NCBI RefSeq assembly: GCF_018070045.1
Contig: NZ_JAGPYK010000016.1
Coordinates: forward strand, 1 to 64,000
Origin: Micromonospora sp. U21
Lineage (GTDB): Bacteria; Actinomycetota; Actinomycetes; Mycobacteriales; Micromonosporaceae
Reading direction: 5' to 3'
Length of the DNA: 64,000 bases
Below the pieces are notes generated by a model that saw nothing but the letters and a program-made list of their open reading frames with translations, had not been told where the DNA came from and did no database searches. Numbering within the stretch: the first letter of the stretch is position 1; every line of letters starts with the position of its first letter. Positions 18,028 to 26,582 of this stretch are shown piece by piece. The position numbers and the translations under genes are program-made.

Positions 18028-18911
18028 CCGTCCTCACCGTTCCCATGGCGGAGACCGGTTCCGCCAGCATCACCCGGCGTACGCGCGTTCTGCGGCGGCT
18101 GCGACGCAACCCGCTCGCCGTCGTGAGCTTCGTCGTGCTGGCGCTCGCCGCCGTCATCGCGCTGCTCTCGCCGTGGATCGCCCCCTACTCCGTCGACCAG
18201 ACCGACTTCGCCCGCACGTTCGCACCCCCCGGCAGTCCCGGCCACGTGCTCGGCACCGACGACCTCGGTCGGGACGTGCTGTCCCGGATCATGCTCGGGG
18301 CGCGGGCGTCGCTCCAGGTGGGACTCCTCGCGGTGGCCACCTCCCTGGTCATCGGTGTCCCGCTCGGTCTCGCCGCCGGTTACTTCCGCGCCTGGGACGC
18401 CGTGATCTCGCGCTTCACCGACCTGCTGCTCGCGTTCCCGTTCCTGATCATGGCGGTCGGGCTGGCGGCCATCCGGGGCGCCAGCCTCGGCAACGCCGCC
18501 GTGGCCATCGGCATCGCCCAGATCCCCGGGGTGATCCGGGTGGTGCGTTCGGACACGCTCCGGCTCAAGTCGCTGGACTTCGTCGCCGCCGCCGTCGTGG
18601 ACGGCGCGAGCGACCTGTGGGTGCTCGCCCGGCACATCCTGCCGAACGCGACATCGGTGATCCTGGTGCAGGCGACGGTTGCGATCCCGGCCGCGATCCT
18701 GGGCGAGGCGGTGCTCTCGTTCCTCGGCCTCGGCATCCAACCCCCGGCCCCCAGCCTGGGCACCATGCTGGCCACCGCCCAGCAGTTCGCCGCCCGGGCC
18801 CCGTGGGCGGCGGTCCTTCCCGGTGTCGTGATCATGGGGCTGGCGCTCGCGTTCAACGTCTTCGGCGACGCGCTCCGGGACGCACTCGACCCGAAGGGAG
18901 ACCGGGGATGA
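18024..18911 (+). CDS. ABC transporter permease, DppC/GsiD type
   Basis: A 295-residue permease with an N-terminal OppC_N helix (RRLRRNPLAVVSFVVLALAA) and the BPD transmembrane domain starting at HVLGTDDLGRDVLSRIMLGA. The EAA loop DFVAAAVVDGASDLWVLARH is present. It pairs with the upstream permease to form the channel. Start and stop both overlap neighbours as ATGA, so translation is coupled through the operon. Confidence 0.9.
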   Translation: MTVLTVPMAETGSASITRRTRVLRRLRRNPLAVVSFVVLALAAVIALLSPWIAPYSVDQTDFARTFAPPGSPGHVLGTDDLGRDVLSRIMLGARASLQVGLLAVATSLVIGVPLGLAAGYFRAWDAVISRFTDLLLAFPFLIMAVGLAAIRGASLGNAAVAIGIAQIPGVIRVVRSDTLRLKSLDFVAAAVVDGASDLWVLARHILPNATSVILVQATVAIPAAILGEAVLSFLGLGIQPPAPSLGTMLATAQQFAARAPWAAVLPGVVIMGLALAFNVFGDALRDALDPKGDRG

Positions 18912-19969
18912 CCACGGCCGAACGGGCAGGAGCCGTTGCGGCGGTCGCCACACCCGTCCTGGCGGTACGCGACCTGTCGGTCTCGTTCCCTACCGAAACC
19001 GGAACCGTCTCGGCGGTCGACGGGGTCAGCCTGGATCTCGCATCCGGGGAGATCGTCGGGATGGTGGGCGAGTCGGGCTGCGGCAAGAGCGTCACCGCGA
19101 TGAGCATCGCGGGCCTGCTCCCCGGCAGCGCCCGGATCTCCGGGTCGGTGCGGCTGGACGGCACCGAGCTGGTCGGCACCCGCGAGTCGGCGCTTCGCCG
19201 TGTACGCGGCAAGGAGATCGCCTACATCTTCCAGGAGCCCATGACATCGCTCAATCCCGTGCTCACCGTCGGGCGTCAGATCGGCGAGGTGCTCCAGATC
19301 CACGAACGGATGTCCCGGCGAGCCGCCCGGGCACGCGCCGTCGAACTGTTGACGCTCGTCGGGATCCCGTCCGCCGCGAAACGCGTCGACAACTATCCGC
19401 ATCAGCTCTCGGGAGGCATGCGCCAGCGCGTGATGATCGCGATGGCGGTCGCCTGCGGCCCGAAGGTGCTGGTGGCCGACGAACCGACCACCGCGCTGGA
19501 CGTCACGGTCCAGGCCGGTATCCTCCAGGTGCTCCGGGACCTGCGCGACCGCCTCGGCACGAGCATCCTCATCATCACGCACGACCTCGGCGTGATCGCC
19601 GACATCGCGGACCGCGTCGTCGTCATGTACGCCGGGCGGGTGGTGGAGCGGGCACCGGTCACCGACCTGTTCGCGCACCCGTACCACCGGTACACGGCAG
19701 GGCTCCTGTCGGCGTCACCGACGCCGGGGAGACACGCGGGCACCGAGCGGTTGCAGGAGATTCCCGGTCTGGTGCCCGTCCTGTCGGTCCAGCCGGATGC
19801 GTGCACCTTCGCGGACCGCTGCCCCGCCGCCGACGCGCGGTGCCGCGAGTCCGCGCCGCCCCTGGAGGTGGCGAGGACCGGCGGCACACTCGCCGCGACC
19901 GGGCACCTCGCGGCATGCTGGCACCCCTGCCCGCAACCCCGGACGCAACCCGAGGAGGCGAACCGATGA
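18908..19969 (+). CDS. ABC transporter ATP-binding protein, DppD type
   Basis: A 353-residue ATPase with Walker A GESGCGKS, Q-loop IFQEPMTSLNP, signature LSGGMRQRV, Walker B VLVADEPT and the switch His in IITHDLG. The oligopeptide-transporter C-terminal region has the Cys-rich motif CTFADRCPAADARC, which in DppD/OppD relatives binds a [4Fe-4S] cluster. The true start is the ATG overlapping the permease stop; the frame is open far upstream as a shadow. Confidence 0.9.
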   Translation: MTTAERAGAVAAVATPVLAVRDLSVSFPTETGTVSAVDGVSLDLASGEIVGMVGESGCGKSVTAMSIAGLLPGSARISGSVRLDGTELVGTRESALRRVRGKEIAYIFQEPMTSLNPVLTVGRQIGEVLQIHERMSRRAARARAVELLTLVGIPSAAKRVDNYPHQLSGGMRQRVMIAMAVACGPKVLVADEPTTALDVTVQAGILQVLRDLRDRLGTSILIITHDLGVIADIADRVVVMYAGRVVERAPVTDLFAHPYHRYTAGLLSASPTPGRHAGTERLQEIPGLVPVLSVQPDACTFADRCPAADARCRESAPPLEVARTGGTLAATGHLAACWHPCPQPRTQPEEANR

Positions 19970-20967
19970 CGCCCCAGCCGGACGCGCTGGAACTCGAGGA
20001 CCTGGTGATGCACTTCGGTCCGGTACGCGCCGTGGACGGGGTGTCCCTCACGATTCCGAGGGGTCGGGTCACGGCCCTGGTGGGGGAGAGCGGTTCCGGA
20101 AAGTCGACGGTGGGCCGATGCGTGGTGCGGCTCGTGGAACCGACCGCGGGTGTGGTCCGGATCGCCGGGACGGACGTCACGCACCTGTCCCGGCGACAGC
20201 TACGCCCGCACCGCAGTGCGGTGTCGATCGTCTTCCAGGACCCCGCCGCCTCACTGGACCCCCGCATGCTGGTGGGCGAGGTGGTGGCCGAGCCGTTGCG
20301 GCTGTCCGGGAGGCGGATCCCGCGGCGTGACCGGGAGGCCCGGGTCGCCACCGAGCTCGAGCGGGTGGGTCTGCGCGCCGAGGTGGCGCGCCGGTACCCG
20401 CATGAACTCTCCGGCGGGCAACGCCAGCGGGTCAGCATCGCGCGGGCCCTGATCTCCGAGCCCCGGTTGCTCATCGCGGACGAACCGACGAGCGCACTCG
20501 ACGTGTCCGTGCAGGCGTCGGTGCTCAACCTCCTCGCCGACCTGCAACGCGACATCGGGTTCGCCTGCCTCTTCATCACCCACGACCTGTCCGCCGTCGA
20601 GTACCTGGCGGACGACATCGCCGTCATGTACCTGGGCCAGCTCGTCGAGAAGGGCTCGCGCGAGCGGATCTTCGCCCGGCCAGCCCACCCCTACACGCAG
20701 GCGCTGCTGTCGGCGGCGCCGGTGGCTGACCCGGTCCGTCAACGGCAGCGTCAGCCGGTGCTGCTCGGCGACGACCTTCCGTCCGCGCTGGATCCGCCGT
20801 CCGGCTGCCGGTTCCGCACCCGGTGCCCGCTCGCGTTCGACCGGTGCGCGTCGGAGGTGCCGGCACAGGTGGGGATCGGCGACGGCATGGCCGCGTGCCA
20901 CCTGGTCCAGCCGGACGGCAGCGGGCCCGACGTCCGGGCCGCACAAACGAGTGAGGTGTTGTCATGA
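19966..20967 (+). CDS. ABC transporter ATP-binding protein, DppF type
   Basis: A 333-residue second ATPase of the importer, with Walker A GESGSGKS, IVFQDPAASLDPR, signature ELSGGQRQRV, LLIADEPTSALDV and FITHDLSAVEYLAD. It ends with the Cys-rich oligo_HPY region CRFRTRCPLAFDRC. It overlaps DppD and the following gamma-glutamyltransferase gene by four bases each, so the transferase is part of the same translational unit. Confidence 0.9.
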   Translation: MTPQPDALELEDLVMHFGPVRAVDGVSLTIPRGRVTALVGESGSGKSTVGRCVVRLVEPTAGVVRIAGTDVTHLSRRQLRPHRSAVSIVFQDPAASLDPRMLVGEVVAEPLRLSGRRIPRRDREARVATELERVGLRAEVARRYPHELSGGQRQRVSIARALISEPRLLIADEPTSALDVSVQASVLNLLADLQRDIGFACLFITHDLSAVEYLADDIAVMYLGQLVEKGSRERIFARPAHPYTQALLSAAPVADPVRQRQRQPVLLGDDLPSALDPPSGCRFRTRCPLAFDRCASEVPAQVGIGDGMAACHLVQPDGSGPDVRAAQTSEVLS

Positions 20968-22754
20968 CGTTCACCACCAGACCGACGCTGCAGGGAACCT
21001 TCGGCATGGTGTCCTCGACGCACTGGCTCGCCAGCCAGGCGGCCATGGGGATCCTCGAACGCGGCGGCAACGCCTTCGACGCGGCGGTCACCGCCGGGTT
21101 CGTCCTGCACGTCGTCGAGCCACACCTCAACGGGCCGGGCGGCGAGGTGCCGGCCATCGTGGCGACCGCCCAGGACCCGACCCCGAAGGTGCTGTGCGGG
21201 CAGGGGCCGGCGCCGGCCGGTGCCACCATCGCGCACTTCCGGTCCCTCGGGATGGACCTCATTCCCGGATCCGGCCCGCTCGCGGCCGCCGTGCCCGGCG
21301 CCGTGGACGCCTGGCTCCTCCTGCTGCGCGATCACGGCACGCTCTCCCTCGACGAGGTTCTGGAGCCGGCGATCGGCTACGCCGGCGCCGGCCACCCGCT
21401 GGTGGGCCGGGTCGGGGACACCGTGGCGGCCGTGCGGTCGCTGTTCGAGGAGCACTGGCCCACCTCCGCCCAGCTCTGGCTGCGCGACGGCCGGCCCCCG
21501 ACAGCGGGGGAGCTGTTCGCCAACCCGGCCTACGCGCGTACCCTGCGGAAACTGGTTCAGGCCGGGCAGGCGGCCGGCGCGGACCGGGAGGCGCAGATCG
21601 AGGCCGCGCGGCGGGCCTGGAGTACGGGGTTCGTCGCCGAGGCGATCGACCGGTTCAGCAGGAGGCCGTTCCAGGACTCCAGCGGGAGCCCCCACGCCGG
21701 GCTCGTCACCGGCGCCGACCTGGCCGCCTACTCGGCGACCTGGGAGGAACCGGCCACCCTCGACTGGCACGGCTACTCGGTGGCGAAGACCGGCTTCTGG
21801 GGTCAGGGCCCGGTGCTGCTGGAGACGCTGTCCGTCCTCGACGCGCTCGACGACGCCGGCGCGTACGACCCGTCGACCGCGGCTGGCATCCACGCCCAGG
21901 TCGAAGCGCTCAAGCTCGCCTTCGCCGACCGCGAGGCCTGGTACGGCGACGGCGCCGACGTGCCCGCCAAGGCACTGCTCTCCCGGGAGTACGCGCGGGA
22001 GCGGGCAGCCCGGATCGGCGCCCGAGCGTCAGCCGAGCTGCGACCGGGGCGCCCCGACGCGGCGGAACCGCACCTCCCGGCCCACGTCCGACCCGGTGCC
22101 GTGCGTCGTGCCGACCCGGCCGACCCGACCACGGGGGAGCCGACGGTGCAGTCGGACGGGGTGACCCGCGGCGACACCTGCCACGTGGACGTGGTCGACC
22201 GCTGGGGCAACATGATCTCCGCTACCCCGAGCGGTGGCTGGTTGCAGAGTTCGCCCACCATTCCGGAGCTCGGCTTCCCGCTGGGCAGCCGGCTGCAGAT
22301 GTTCTGGCTGGAGGAGGGGCTCGCCTCGTCGCTCGCCCCGGGTCGACGACCGCGCACCACGTTGAGCCCGACCATGGTGCACCGCGACGGGGAGCCGGTG
22401 CTGGCGTGCGGCACACCCGGTGGCGATCAGCAGGACCAGTGGCAGCTGCCGTTCCTGCTCCGCCACCTCGTCGGCGGCCAGTCCCTTCAGGAGGCCATCG
22501 ACGCGCCCGCGTGGCACACCGTCAGCCTGCCGGGGTCGTTCTACCCGCGGGCCATGGAGCCCGGTGTCCTGGTGGTGGAGGACCGGTACGACGAGGACGT
22601 GCTGGCGGCGCTGCGGGCGTACGGGCACGAGGTGCGGCTCTCCGACGCGTGGAGCCTGGGCCGGCTCTGCGCGGTGACCCGCGACCCGGCCACGGGCGTG
22701 CTCGCTGCCGGCGCGAACCCGCGAGGCATGCAGGGCTACGCGTGCGGTCGTTAG
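20964..22754 (+). CDS. ggt: Gamma-glutamyltransferase-family N-terminal nucleophile hydrolase
   Basis: A 596-residue GGT-family protein without a recognisable signal peptide, so it probably acts in the cytoplasm on imported substrate. The start FGMVSSTHWLASQAAMGILERGGNAFDAAV is typical. The autoprocessing site is GDTCHVDVVDRWGNMIS, with Thr405 as the predicted nucleophile. The product-binding region TLSPTMV and the oxyanion-type loop GTPGGDQQDQWQL follow. GGTs cleave or transfer gamma-glutamyl groups from glutathione and related amides; some members instead hydrolyse cephalosporins or other amides. It is coupled to a complete peptide ABC importer and its 3' end overlaps the convergent GntR gene by four bases. 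Confidence 0.85.
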   Translation: MTFTTRPTLQGTFGMVSSTHWLASQAAMGILERGGNAFDAAVTAGFVLHVVEPHLNGPGGEVPAIVATAQDPTPKVLCGQGPAPAGATIAHFRSLGMDLIPGSGPLAAAVPGAVDAWLLLLRDHGTLSLDEVLEPAIGYAGAGHPLVGRVGDTVAAVRSLFEEHWPTSAQLWLRDGRPPTAGELFANPAYARTLRKLVQAGQAAGADREAQIEAARRAWSTGFVAEAIDRFSRRPFQDSSGSPHAGLVTGADLAAYSATWEEPATLDWHGYSVAKTGFWGQGPVLLETLSVLDALDDAGAYDPSTAAGIHAQVEALKLAFADREAWYGDGADVPAKALLSREYARERAARIGARASAELRPGRPDAAEPHLPAHVRPGAVRRADPADPTTGEPTVQSDGVTRGDTCHVDVVDRWGNMISATPSGGWLQSSPTIPELGFPLGSRLQMFWLEEGLASSLAPGRRPRTTLSPTMVHRDGEPVLACGTPGGDQQDQWQLPFLLRHLVGGQSLQEAIDAPAWHTVSLPGSFYPRAMEPGVLVVEDRYDEDVLAALRAYGHEVRLSDAWSLGRLCAVTRDPATGVLAAGANPRGMQGYACGR

Positions 22755-23431
22755 CGGGCGCCGTAGCCGCCCTCGGCGTTCTCGTAGGCGGCCGCGGATG
22801 CCGCGTCGAGATGGGCGAGGGCGGCCCGCTCGGCGCGGTCGCCGTCACCTGACTCGATGGCGTCGACCAACTGGATGTGCTCGGCCCACGAGTGTGGCGC
22901 CCGTTCCGCGGCCCCCAACCGGAAGACCCACTGGACATGGAGGTACAGCGCCTTGGCGATCGACGACAGCCAGGGATTACCGCTGATCTGGAGGATCCGC
23001 AGGTGCAGGGCGCTGTTCAACTCGGCGACCCGGCGCAGGTCCTGCCGCTCCGTCGCCGCACGGCCCTGCTCCAGCAGCACGCGCAGGGCGGCAACGTCCG
23101 TCGCGGTCGCCCGCTCGGCCGCCAGCCGGGCGGCCAGTGCTTCCAGGCGCTCGCGGACGACGAACATGTCCGAGATGGTGCCGCTGCTCGGGGAGGCGAC
23201 GACCGCACCGCGGCGGGGGAGGATCACGACGAAGCCCTCCGCCTCGGCGACGCGCAGCGCCTCCCGGACCGGGTTGCGGGAGACGCCGAAGTCTTCGGCC
23301 AGCCGGTCCTCGGTCAGCCGCTCCCCGGGCAGGTAGTCGCCGTCGATGATGGCGGCCCGCAGGGCGGCGAGGACCTGGTCGCGTAGCGGCAGATGTTGAG
23401 CGCCGAGCTTGTCCCGCAGATCTTCAGCCAC
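22751..23431 (-). CDS. GntR-family regulator with FCD ligand domain
   Basis: A 226-residue regulator. I prefer the GTG at 23431 (GGAGAGG eight bases upstream) to the first in-frame codon at 23482, because the latter would place the GTATAC motif inside the coding region. The winged helix (LPLRDQVLAALRAAIIDGDYLPGERLTEDRLAEDFG and SRNPVREALRVAEAEGFV in succession) is followed by an all-helical FCD domain with metal/ligand positions in ELNSALHLRIL and HLDAA. FCD members usually sense carboxylates or amino-acid-like ligands. It is convergent with ggt and probably represses the importer-ggt operon and itself. Confidence 0.85.
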   Translation of the reverse strand: MAEDLRDKLGAQHLPLRDQVLAALRAAIIDGDYLPGERLTEDRLAEDFGVSRNPVREALRVAEAEGFVVILPRRGAVVASPSSGTISDMFVVRERLEALAARLAAERATATDVAALRVLLEQGRAATERQDLRRVAELNSALHLRILQISGNPWLSSIAKALYLHVQWVFRLGAAERAPHSWAEHIQLVDAIESGDGDRAERAALAHLDAASAAAYENAEGGYGAR

Positions 23432-23466
23432 CTGGATCGCCTCTCCGTGAATCGTCCGGGGCAAAG

Positions 23467-23475
23467 TGTATACGA
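23467..23475. promoter_or_regulatory. Second copy of the GntR operator motif
   Basis: TGTATACGA at 23467-23475 is the exact reverse complement of TCGTATACA upstream of the ABC operon. It lies 36 bases before the GntR start and 28 bases before the divergent DUF1275 gene, so it could serve autoregulation and also control the neighbour. Confidence 0.5.
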
Positions 23476-23502
23476 AGAACAATCTCTGGAGGATAGCCGA
23501 CA

Positions 23503-24219
23503 GTGTCGAGCACAGCGCCCCACGTCATCAGCCCCTCCACCACAGCGCCGGGACGGCAGCGCCTTCTGCGGCGCCGGCACGCCCTCGTGGTCGTGCTCAC
23601 CTTCCTGACCGGGAGCGCCGACGCCATCGGCTTCCTCGCCCTGGGCGGAGCCTTCTCCAGCGTCATGACCGGCAACATGGTCCTGCTCGGACTCTCGGCC
23701 GGTAGAGGTGACGCCGAGCTGGCCCTGACCTCGGGATGCGCCATCGTCAGCTTCATCGTCGGCGTCCTCGCGGGTGCCCGCCTCGTCGGCTCGGCACAGC
23801 CGGACGACCCCGTCTGGCCGCGGCGGGTCACCTGGGCGCTCGTCCTGGAACTCCTGGTCTTCGTCGTGTTCCTCATCGTCTGGGAGGTCAACCTTCCCCA
23901 CCACGACGACCATGTCGATCTCGCGCTCCTGTTGCTGTCGGCAGCGGCGCTGGGCGTGCAGAGCAGTGCGATTCAACGCTTCGGCGTACCGGGCCTGTCC
24001 TCCACGTACCTGACCGGGACCCTGACGAGCCTGATCGCCGGCGTCGCCGCGCGGAGCCCGTGGGGCAGCCTGCGGCCCAAGGCGCAGGTCCTGCTGGCAT
24101 TGATCACCGGCGCGGCGATCGGTGCCCTGGTCGCCCTGCACCTGCCCGTGGTCGCGCCGGCGTTGCTGATCGTGCCCCTCGTGCTCGTCATCGTCGTGTC
24201 CGCGCGGATGAGGTCCTAG
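23503..24219 (+). CDS. DUF1275 (YoaK-type) membrane protein
   Basis: A 238-residue protein with about six membrane helices. The pattern LTFLTGSADAIGFLALGGAFSSVMTGN, repeated later as FGVPGLSSTYLTGTLTSL, is diagnostic of DUF1275/YoaK. The family is proposed to be transport-related, but no substrate is established. The GTG start has GGAGGA nine bases upstream. It is divergent from the GntR gene across the shared GTATAC motif, so co-regulation with the importer is possible. Confidence 0.82.
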   Translation: MSSTAPHVISPSTTAPGRQRLLRRRHALVVVLTFLTGSADAIGFLALGGAFSSVMTGNMVLLGLSAGRGDAELALTSGCAIVSFIVGVLAGARLVGSAQPDDPVWPRRVTWALVLELLVFVVFLIVWEVNLPHHDDHVDLALLLLSAAALGVQSSAIQRFGVPGLSSTYLTGTLTSLIAGVAARSPWGSLRPKAQVLLALITGAAIGALVALHLPVVAPALLIVPLVLVIVVSARMRS

Positions 24220-24247
24220 ACGTCCAGCGAGCCGCGGGACGCGCGGG

Positions 24248-24874
24248 TCAGGCGCCGCGGGCGAACAGGGCCAGGCGTACCCGGTTGGGGCTGTCGGTCT
24301 TGGTCATTAAGTTGGTGATGTGCGTCTTGACCGTGGTGACGCCGATGTGCAACCGGTCGGCGATCTCGGTGTTGGACAGGCCCTCGGCAACGAGGTTCAG
24401 CACGTCCTGCTCGCGCGCGGTCAGGCCCTGTACCGGCCGCGGCGTCTCGGCGCGGGCGTGCACCGCGCGCTGGACCAGGCGTTGCAGCACCTCGGGGCTG
24501 AACGGGCTGTCACCCACGGCGGCCCGGCGGATGCCGTCCAGCAGCTCGGTCGGTGGTGCGTCCTTGAGCAGGAAGCCGCAGGCGCCGGCGGTCAGGGCGG
24601 GATAGAGGTGGTCGTCGTCGCCGAAGGTGGTCAGCACCAGGACGCGGGTGGCGGGGCGCTCGGCGAGGATGCGGCTGGTCGCGGTGATTCCGTCGACGCC
24701 GGGCATGCGCAGGTCCATGACGACGACGTCGGGGATGAGCCGTGCGGCGAGCGGGATCGCGTCGCGGCCGTTGTCGGCCTCACCGACCACCTCGATGTCG
24801 GGTTGGGCGTCGCAGAGCATGCGCAGGCCCGCGCGGATGAGGTGCTGGTCGTCGACCAGCAGGACGCGGATCAC
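24248..24874 (-). CDS. NarL/LuxR-family response regulator
   Basis: A 208-residue two-component regulator. The receiver domain has the acidic pair in LLVDDQ, the phospho-acceptor Asp in VVVMDLRMPG, and Thr/Lys switch residues in VLTTF and LLKDAPP. A LuxR-type helix-turn-helix follows (LTAREQDVLNLVAEGLSN and HIGVTTVKTHITNLMTKTD). Its start overlaps the stop of the upstream histidine kinase gene, its evident partner. The signal and targets are unknown. Confidence 0.9.
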   Translation of the reverse strand: MIRVLLVDDQHLIRAGLRMLCDAQPDIEVVGEADNGRDAIPLAARLIPDVVVMDLRMPGVDGITATSRILAERPATRVLVLTTFGDDDHLYPALTAGACGFLLKDAPPTELLDGIRRAAVGDSPFSPEVLQRLVQRAVHARAETPRPVQGLTAREQDVLNLVAEGLSNTEIADRLHIGVTTVKTHITNLMTKTDSPNRVRLALFARGA

Positions 24875-26121
24875 GCCGGCTCCGGCGCGGGCGACCCCGC
24901 GGGGGCCTCGCGGTCACGGGGCACCGACACGCCCGACGTCCCGGCGGGTGCGGAGGCCACGGCCGGGAGGACGGTGCGCACCCGCCACCCCGTCCCGGTC
25001 GCGCCCGCCTCCAGCCGCCCGCCGAGCACCTCGACGCGTTCGCGCATGCCGGTGATGCCGTGACCGCCCCCGGACGGCACCGCCGCTGGCACCGCGCCGC
25101 GCCCGTTGTCCGAGACCTCCCAGTGGACGGCGCCGTCGCAGACGGCGACCACGAGGTGGGCCAGCGCGGACGTCCCGGCGTGCTTGGCCACGTTGGTCAG
25201 CGCCTCCTGGGTCAGTCGCAGCACGGCCAGGCCGCGTACCGCGTCGAGTGAACCGATCGCCGGGTCGATGTCGGCCTCCACGGTGATACCGGCCTGACGG
25301 GCCCGGTCGACCGTCGCACCGAGTGCCGCCGGGAGCGCCGACGGCTCGATCGCGGTCAGCGCCGCGTCACCGCGTACCCCGTCGGGGTTGCGCAGCACCG
25401 TGACCAGCCGGCGCATCTCGGCCAGCGCGGCGGTCCCCGTGCCGTGCACGTCGTCGAACACCTCGCCCACCCGGGGGTCCAGATCCGTGAGCACGTGCCT
25501 AACCACACCGACCCGCAGCACCATCGACGCCACGTGATGCGCGACGACGTCGTGCAGCTCGCGGGCGATCGCGCTGCGTTCGTCGGCGCGCGCGGCGCGG
25601 CTCTCCGACTCGTGCCGGCGCTGCTCCGCCTTCGCCCGCTCCACGGCCTGCCGGCCGAGCTCGCGGTTGGTCCGGATGACCAGGCCGAGCAGCAGCGGCA
25701 CGCCGACCTCCAGGGTCAGCCCGAACACACCGGAGGCGACCCGGCCGATCGAATCACCGATCGAGTCGGTCAGGTCGACCACGGCCAGCAGCCCGGTGGC
25801 GAGCCAGATGGTGCGTGCTCGACGCACCCGCATGGTCACCTCGAGCAACGCCCAGCTGGCGCCCACCTGGTTGATCGTGACGTCGTCGATCAGGGGGAAA
25901 GCGACCACCAGCAGCCCGGCCTGCACCGCCAGGTTGACCAGCGGCCGACGGTGCAACACCAGCCCGAGGGCGAACGCGACCACCGCGAGAACCCACTGCG
26001 TGACCGTCGGCGGGCGGCCGGCCTGCGTACCGAAGACCAGGTAGCCCACGCCGCTGAGGTCGAGCAGCACCATCCGCACGAGCGTGTCCCGTGCGTCGAA
26101 GAGCCGTCCCGCCCACCTCAC
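24871..26121 (-). CDS. Membrane sensor histidine kinase (NarX/DesK-like, HisKA_3)
   Basis: A 416-residue kinase. The GTG at 26121 is chosen because it follows the upstream gene's stop (26127) by five bases; the frame is open further upstream. The first 190 residues form about five to six membrane helices. HisKA_3 carries the phospho-accepting His in ARELHDVVAHHV, followed by the ATPase N-box (LTQEALTNVAKHA) and G-boxes (VSDNGRG, GGGHGITGMRERV). It phosphorylates the coupled LuxR-type regulator. It is third in a four-gene operon with two small membrane proteins that might take part in sensing. Confidence 0.88.
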   Translation of the reverse strand: MRWAGRLFDARDTLVRMVLLDLSGVGYLVFGTQAGRPPTVTQWVLAVVAFALGLVLHRRPLVNLAVQAGLLVVAFPLIDDVTINQVGASWALLEVTMRVRRARTIWLATGLLAVVDLTDSIGDSIGRVASGVFGLTLEVGVPLLLGLVIRTNRELGRQAVERAKAEQRRHESESRAARADERSAIARELHDVVAHHVASMVLRVGVVRHVLTDLDPRVGEVFDDVHGTGTAALAEMRRLVTVLRNPDGVRGDAALTAIEPSALPAALGATVDRARQAGITVEADIDPAIGSLDAVRGLAVLRLTQEALTNVAKHAGTSALAHLVVAVCDGAVHWEVSDNGRGAVPAAVPSGGGHGITGMRERVEVLGGRLEAGATGTGWRVRTVLPAVASAPAGTSGVSVPRDREAPAGSPAPEPA

Positions 26122-26126
26122 AGAGG

Positions 26127-26582
26127 TCAGCCTAGGCGCTGCGGCTCGGGGCCATGAGCGACCGTCGGCCGCCGCCACCGGGCGCGAACCGCGAGGTAGG
26201 CGGCCAGGCCGAGCGGTCCGAGCAGGATGGTCAGCACCAGCACCGGAGCCATGACCAGCGCCGGCACCCCCCGTTCCCGGCTGTCCAGCCACGCCCACCT
26301 GCCGACGAACAGATCGAACGCGATCATGTGCGCCCAGGCCGCCGCCGCGCCGTCGGAGGTGCCAAGCAGGTCGCGTACCCCCTGCAGGGTCGGCGACGCC
26401 ACGGCCGGCAGCACGTCGCCGAACGCCGGGATCACCAGCAGCGCGTAGATCACCACGACCGGCAACACGATCAGCGGCGAGGAGATGATCCGGAAGGTCC
26501 ACGACCAACGCGGCAGCAGGATCATCAGCGCCCAGAACGGCGCGGCCACCGCGAACGTCAGGGTGAACAGCGTGGCGGTCAT
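26127..26582 (-). CDS. ABA4-like (DUF4281) membrane protein
   Basis: A 151-residue protein with four predicted helices. The pattern FRIISSPLIVLPVVVIYALL, then WAHMIAFDLFVGRWAWLDSRERG and LLGPLGLAAYLAVR, matches the ABA4-like family, named after a plant neoxanthin-pathway protein; bacterial functions are unknown. Its ATG overlaps the stop of the preceding membrane-protein gene (ATGA), and the histidine kinase starts five bases after its stop. Confidence 0.75.
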   Translation of the reverse strand: MTATLFTLTFAVAAPFWALMILLPRWSWTFRIISSPLIVLPVVVIYALLVIPAFGDVLPAVASPTLQGVRDLLGTSDGAAAAWAHMIAFDLFVGRWAWLDSRERGVPALVMAPVLVLTILLGPLGLAAYLAVRARWRRPTVAHGPEPQRLG

